Source: Nostoc sp. CHAB 5715 (GTDB lineage Bacteria; Cyanobacteriota; Cyanobacteriia; Cyanobacteriales; Nostocaceae). From it: a DNA stretch of 9,716 nucleotides. The translations under genes were made by a program, and so were the position numbers. Shown here piece after piece: positions 6,931-9,716 of the stretch; the first letter of the stretch is position 1; each line of letters starts with the position of its first letter. Under the pieces are notes generated by a model. It saw only the letters and a program-made list of their open reading frames with translations. It had not been told where the DNA came from and searched no databases. Location: the NCBI RefSeq assembly GCF_020829685.1, contig NZ_JAIVFR010000165.1:1-9716 (forward strand), in the 5' to 3' direction.

Positions 6931-7038
6931 TTCACTTGACAAGCAAAACTTGGGCGCGGTTGATTTCCACGGCATCCGAGGTTCGCGCTTTTGCACAAAC
7001 GTGGATCACTTAGAAGAGATTGGAGTGCCAGAATTTGT

Positions 7039-9660
7039 ATGCCTTCACATGCCAAACCGTCTTTGGAGGCTGGTTTAGTTGCCCTCAAGCAGGGAAATTA
7101 CCAAACAGCGATCGCTCAACTAGAACCTATTGCTAGCAGTCAAAGTAATGGTACTGCTAGCTTACAAGCCCAGGTTGGTTTAGTGATGGCTTATGCACGG
7201 ATTGGAGAAGCCTCCAAAGCGATCGCTATTTCTCAGAATCTCATTGAGAGTAACAATCCGCAAGTTCAAGAGTGGGCAACACGCGCTCTCGAACACCTGA
7301 CAAAACGTCAAAAACGCGATCAAGAATCAAAAAATGTCGAAACTGGATTTGTTGCTTTTGATAATTCAACCCCAGATTCAACCCCAGTTCCCCCCCCGGA
7401 AACTCCTACATTAGAGGAACAGCCAAAAGATCAAGTAATAGAAACCAAAACCGACGACACCCCGCCGATGGTGCCACTAGCTAGACTCAAAGCTACAGTA
7501 GCGACACCACTGCCAGCAGCAGGATCTGTACCCTTAAGCGGTTTCATGGGTTCTGTTACCCGCACCCAAGCGAAATTATTCGGCGTTATTTATTGGCGAC
7601 AAGCACAACGCGCCAGAGCATGGCAACCCCTACGTAAACCGAAATTAATTCCCTTGCGGTTGTTGACAGCAGGAACATTCATTGCCCTGTTTTGGGTGAT
7701 TCGGGAAATGCTGAAGTTAGCATTGGGATTCATCAACCAGACTTTAATCACACTACCTTATCTGGAGCCATTGGAGCTTTTATACCGCGACCCTACTAAA
7801 TTGTTGCTAATAGTATTGGTGATTTTGATTGGAGTATCACCTTGGTTGCTGGATCTGCTACTGGCGAACTTGTATGGTCAGCGAGAATTTTCCAAAGATG
7901 TATTGAATGCCCATAGCCGCGAAGCTGTTCGGGTGCTACAACGTTGTTGCCAACAGAGGCACTGGCCGTTACCCAAACTGCGGATTTTACCAATGGCTGC
8001 ACCAATTATCCTGACTTATGGTAGTTTACCACGTAATGCCAGAATTGTTGTAAGTCAGGGGCTATTAGAGCAACTAGCAGATGATGAAATCGCCATTATC
8101 TACGCCACGCAGCTAGGGCATATTACTCACTGGGATTTTGCTGTGATGTCTTTGTTGCTGCTGGTGACACTACCAATTCATAAGCTATATCAGCAAGTAT
8201 CGAACTGGGGAGATAAAATATCAGGGAAAATTTGGCGATCGCCGGTGACAATTCTGGCTAGTATTGTTTATGGAGTTTGGTGTTTGCTGACTGGGACTGC
8301 ATTGTGGTTGTCGCGGTTGCGGCTTTATTATAGCGATCGCGTCGCCTCTGAAATTACTGGTAATCCCAATGCCCTGATTCGCGCTTTACTCAAAATCGCC
8401 ATTGGCATTGCAGCTGATATCCAAAAACAGGAACAAACCAGTTGGCAACTAGAAAGCTTAAATCTCCTGACACCAGTAAGCTACCAACAGAGCCTTTCTT
8501 TAGGCACTATTGCCAGTAATTTATCTTTTGAATCCTTTTTGAAATGGGATACTGCCAATCCCTATCGCCGATGGTTTACAATTAATAATAGTCATCCCCT
8601 GATGGGCGATCGCATCGAACGCCTCTGCCAAATAGCCCGTCACTGGCATCTAGATACCGAACTACATTTTGCAAGCGAACCATCAAAAGTTAAGCGTCAG
8701 TCTTTCTTATTACAAATCGCTCCCTGGTTGGGAATTCCTCTAGGGGTTCTGTTTGCAGCTTTCGTCTGGCAAACCTTAGAACTTACTCAAGCTCTGCAAG
8801 AATTAAAACAAACTCAAACCCGGTTAATTCAGGGTGAAAAAATGGCAGGATTAGGACAACTACTTGCTGGAGTTGCTCATGAAATAAATAATCCTGTCAG
8901 TTTTATTTTTGGCAATCTCATTCATTTAAATGAATATACTCAAGAACTGCTAAATGTAGTGAAACTTTACCGTCAAAACTCCTCCCTATTGCCAAATGTC
9001 CAAGAAGAAATTGACAAGAATGATTTGGATTTTCTGATGGAAGATTTACCCAAAACCCTTGAGTCAATGAAAGTAGGAACAGAGCGGATTCGTGAGATTG
9101 TCCTATCACTGCGAAACTTCTCTCGTACAGATGAGGCTGAATTGAAGCCAGTAGACATTCATCAAGGATTGGATAGTACTTTGCTAATCTTAGGGCATCG
9201 GCTCAAAAACAATAATGAACGCCCAGCTATTGAGATTGTTAAAAAATATGCTACTTTACCTTTACTCGAATGCTATCCAGCGCAATTAAATCAAGTGTTT
9301 ATGAATCTTCTAAGTAACAGTATTGATGCATTAGAGGAAAAATTTAAAACTATACAGCAAAGGTATTTGAATTTATCTAGAAAGTGTCCGACAATACCCT
9401 TAACTATCTGGATTACTACGCAAGTCGTTAATAACCAGATTGTAATTAGAATAGCTGATAATGGTCTGGGGATTCCAGAAGAGGTGCGATCGCACATGTT
9501 TGATCCCTTCTTCACTACCAAAGCACCGGGTAAAGGTACGGGGTTAGGATTATCTATCAGCCATCAAATAATAGTTGAAAAACATCATGGTCAGATTAAA
9601 TGCTCCTCAAAACCAGGAGAAGGAACAGAGTTTTTAATTGAAATTCCCAGTGGTAATTAG
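7039..9660 (+). CDS. Chimeric membrane protein: TPR, degenerate M48-like peptidase, histidine kinase
   Basis: About 873 aa from ATG 7039. Residues 9-89 hold two TPR-like helical pairs, followed by a Pro/Thr-rich linker (110-165). Membrane segments at about 207-225, 252-276, 367-382, 402-424 and 555-577 surround an M48-like region, recognised from [40 protein letters not shown] and [12 protein letters not shown] (518-529). The zinc motif HExxH reads TQLGH (357-361), and the usual glutamate before YxAD is L429, so peptidase activity is unlikely. After the last membrane segment comes a coiled coil (about 579-601), then a full kinase core: H-box [10 protein letters not shown] with H614, N-box [11 protein letters not shown] (755-765), [16 protein letters not shown] and [10 protein letters not shown]. 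It should autophosphorylate and pass phosphate to an unseen response regulator. An upstream TTG (6991) could add 16 residues, but these are arginine-rich and atypical; GGAG (7022-7025) sits 13 nt before ATG 7039. Confidence 0.85.
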   Translation: MPSHAKPSLEAGLVALKQGNYQTAIAQLEPIASSQSNGTASLQAQVGLVMAYARIGEASKAIAISQNLIESNNPQVQEWATRALEHLTKRQKRDQESKNVETGFVAFDNSTPDSTPVPPPETPTLEEQPKDQVIETKTDDTPPMVPLARLKATVATPLPAAGSVPLSGFMGSVTRTQAKLFGVIYWRQAQRARAWQPLRKPKLIPLRLLTAGTFIALFWVIREMLKLALGFINQTLITLPYLEPLELLYRDPTKLLLIVLVILIGVSPWLLDLLLANLYGQREFSKDVLNAHSREAVRVLQRCCQQRHWPLPKLRILPMAAPIILTYGSLPRNARIVVSQGLLEQLADDEIAIIYATQLGHITHWDFAVMSLLLLVTLPIHKLYQQVSNWGDKISGKIWRSPVTILASIVYGVWCLLTGTALWLSRLRLYYSDRVASEITGNPNALIRALLKIAIGIAADIQKQEQTSWQLESLNLLTPVSYQQSLSLGTIASNLSFESFLKWDTANPYRRWFTINNSHPLMGDRIERLCQIARHWHLDTELHFASEPSKVKRQSFLLQIAPWLGIPLGVLFAAFVWQTLELTQALQELKQTQTRLIQGEKMAGLGQLLAGVAHEINNPVSFIFGNLIHLNEYTQELLNVVKLYRQNSSLLPNVQEEIDKNDLDFLMEDLPKTLESMKVGTERIREIVLSLRNFSRTDEAELKPVDIHQGLDSTLLILGHRLKNNNERPAIEIVKKYATLPLLECYPAQLNQVFMNLLSNSIDALEEKFKTIQQRYLNLSRKCPTIPLTIWITTQVVNNQIVIRIADNGLGIPEEVRSHMFDPFFTTKAPGKGTGLGLSISHQIIVEKHHGQIKCSSKPGEGTEFLIEIPSGN

Positions 9661-9716
9661 AAGCGACTGGTTTTCGGGAATTCTAATATCAAGTTCGGGT
9701 GATAGATAATCCTAAC

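Noticed and set aside
6936..6964. TTGACA with a downstream hexamer as promoter for the chimeric kinase gene
   Set aside because: The -35 is perfect, but the hexamer 17 bp later (GTTGAT) matches TATAAT at only three of six positions.
6991..7038. TTG start giving a 16-residue longer kinase fusion protein
   Set aside because: The added residues (MHKRGSLRRDWSARIC) look like translated leader and have no ribosome site; ATG 7039 gives the natural beginning of the TPR region.

Overview
The window looks like chromosome from a filamentous, probably heterocyst-forming (Nostocales-type) cyanobacterium. The palindrome GCGATCGC (HIP1) occurs about 14 times by eye, for example at 193, 2589, 5837, 8333 and 9486. 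Intergenic DNA carries several families of 7-bp tandem repeats (STRR-like). The gene content also fits: a CruA-type lycopene cyclase, a tetrapyrrole-pathway hemB, and a large membrane histidine kinase. I see no transposase, phage gene, CRISPR array, rRNA or tRNA.

Layout. Positions 1-74 are an edge fragment that cannot be assigned. A nine-heptad repeat (75-137) overlaps the 3' end of a minus-strand CruA/CruP-type lycopene cyclase gene (125-2347). This protein carries a frame-preserving, low-complexity, G-rich repeat between its N-terminal and FAD domains. A short divergent spacer leads to a plus-strand 77-aa protein of unknown function (2508-2741). A gene-poor stretch (2742-3431) holds a palindromic repeat with alternative hairpins, a heptad repeat, a strong hairpin and a start-less coding remnant just downstream of hemB. 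Minus-strand hemB (3432-4412) follows, then a second repeat-bearing spacer (4413-4817) and a small minus-strand DUF4870 membrane protein (4818-5177). Divergent from it, on the plus strand, is prfC (release factor 3, 5302-6930). Last comes a plus-strand chimeric gene (7039-9660) with TPR repeats, an M48-like membrane peptidase region with degenerate zinc ligands, and a complete histidine kinase core.

The genes do not form one pathway or operon. CruA acts in carotenoid synthesis and HemB in heme, chlorophyll and bilin synthesis, so both serve pigments, but they are far apart and separately arranged. RF3 acts in translation termination. The most unusual feature is the last gene. It looks like a truncated, probably catalytically dead M48-type membrane protein joined to a cytoplasmic histidine kinase. 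GC content drops sharply near the junction, which suggests a gene fusion and possibly a new sensor architecture. No partner response regulator lies within the window.
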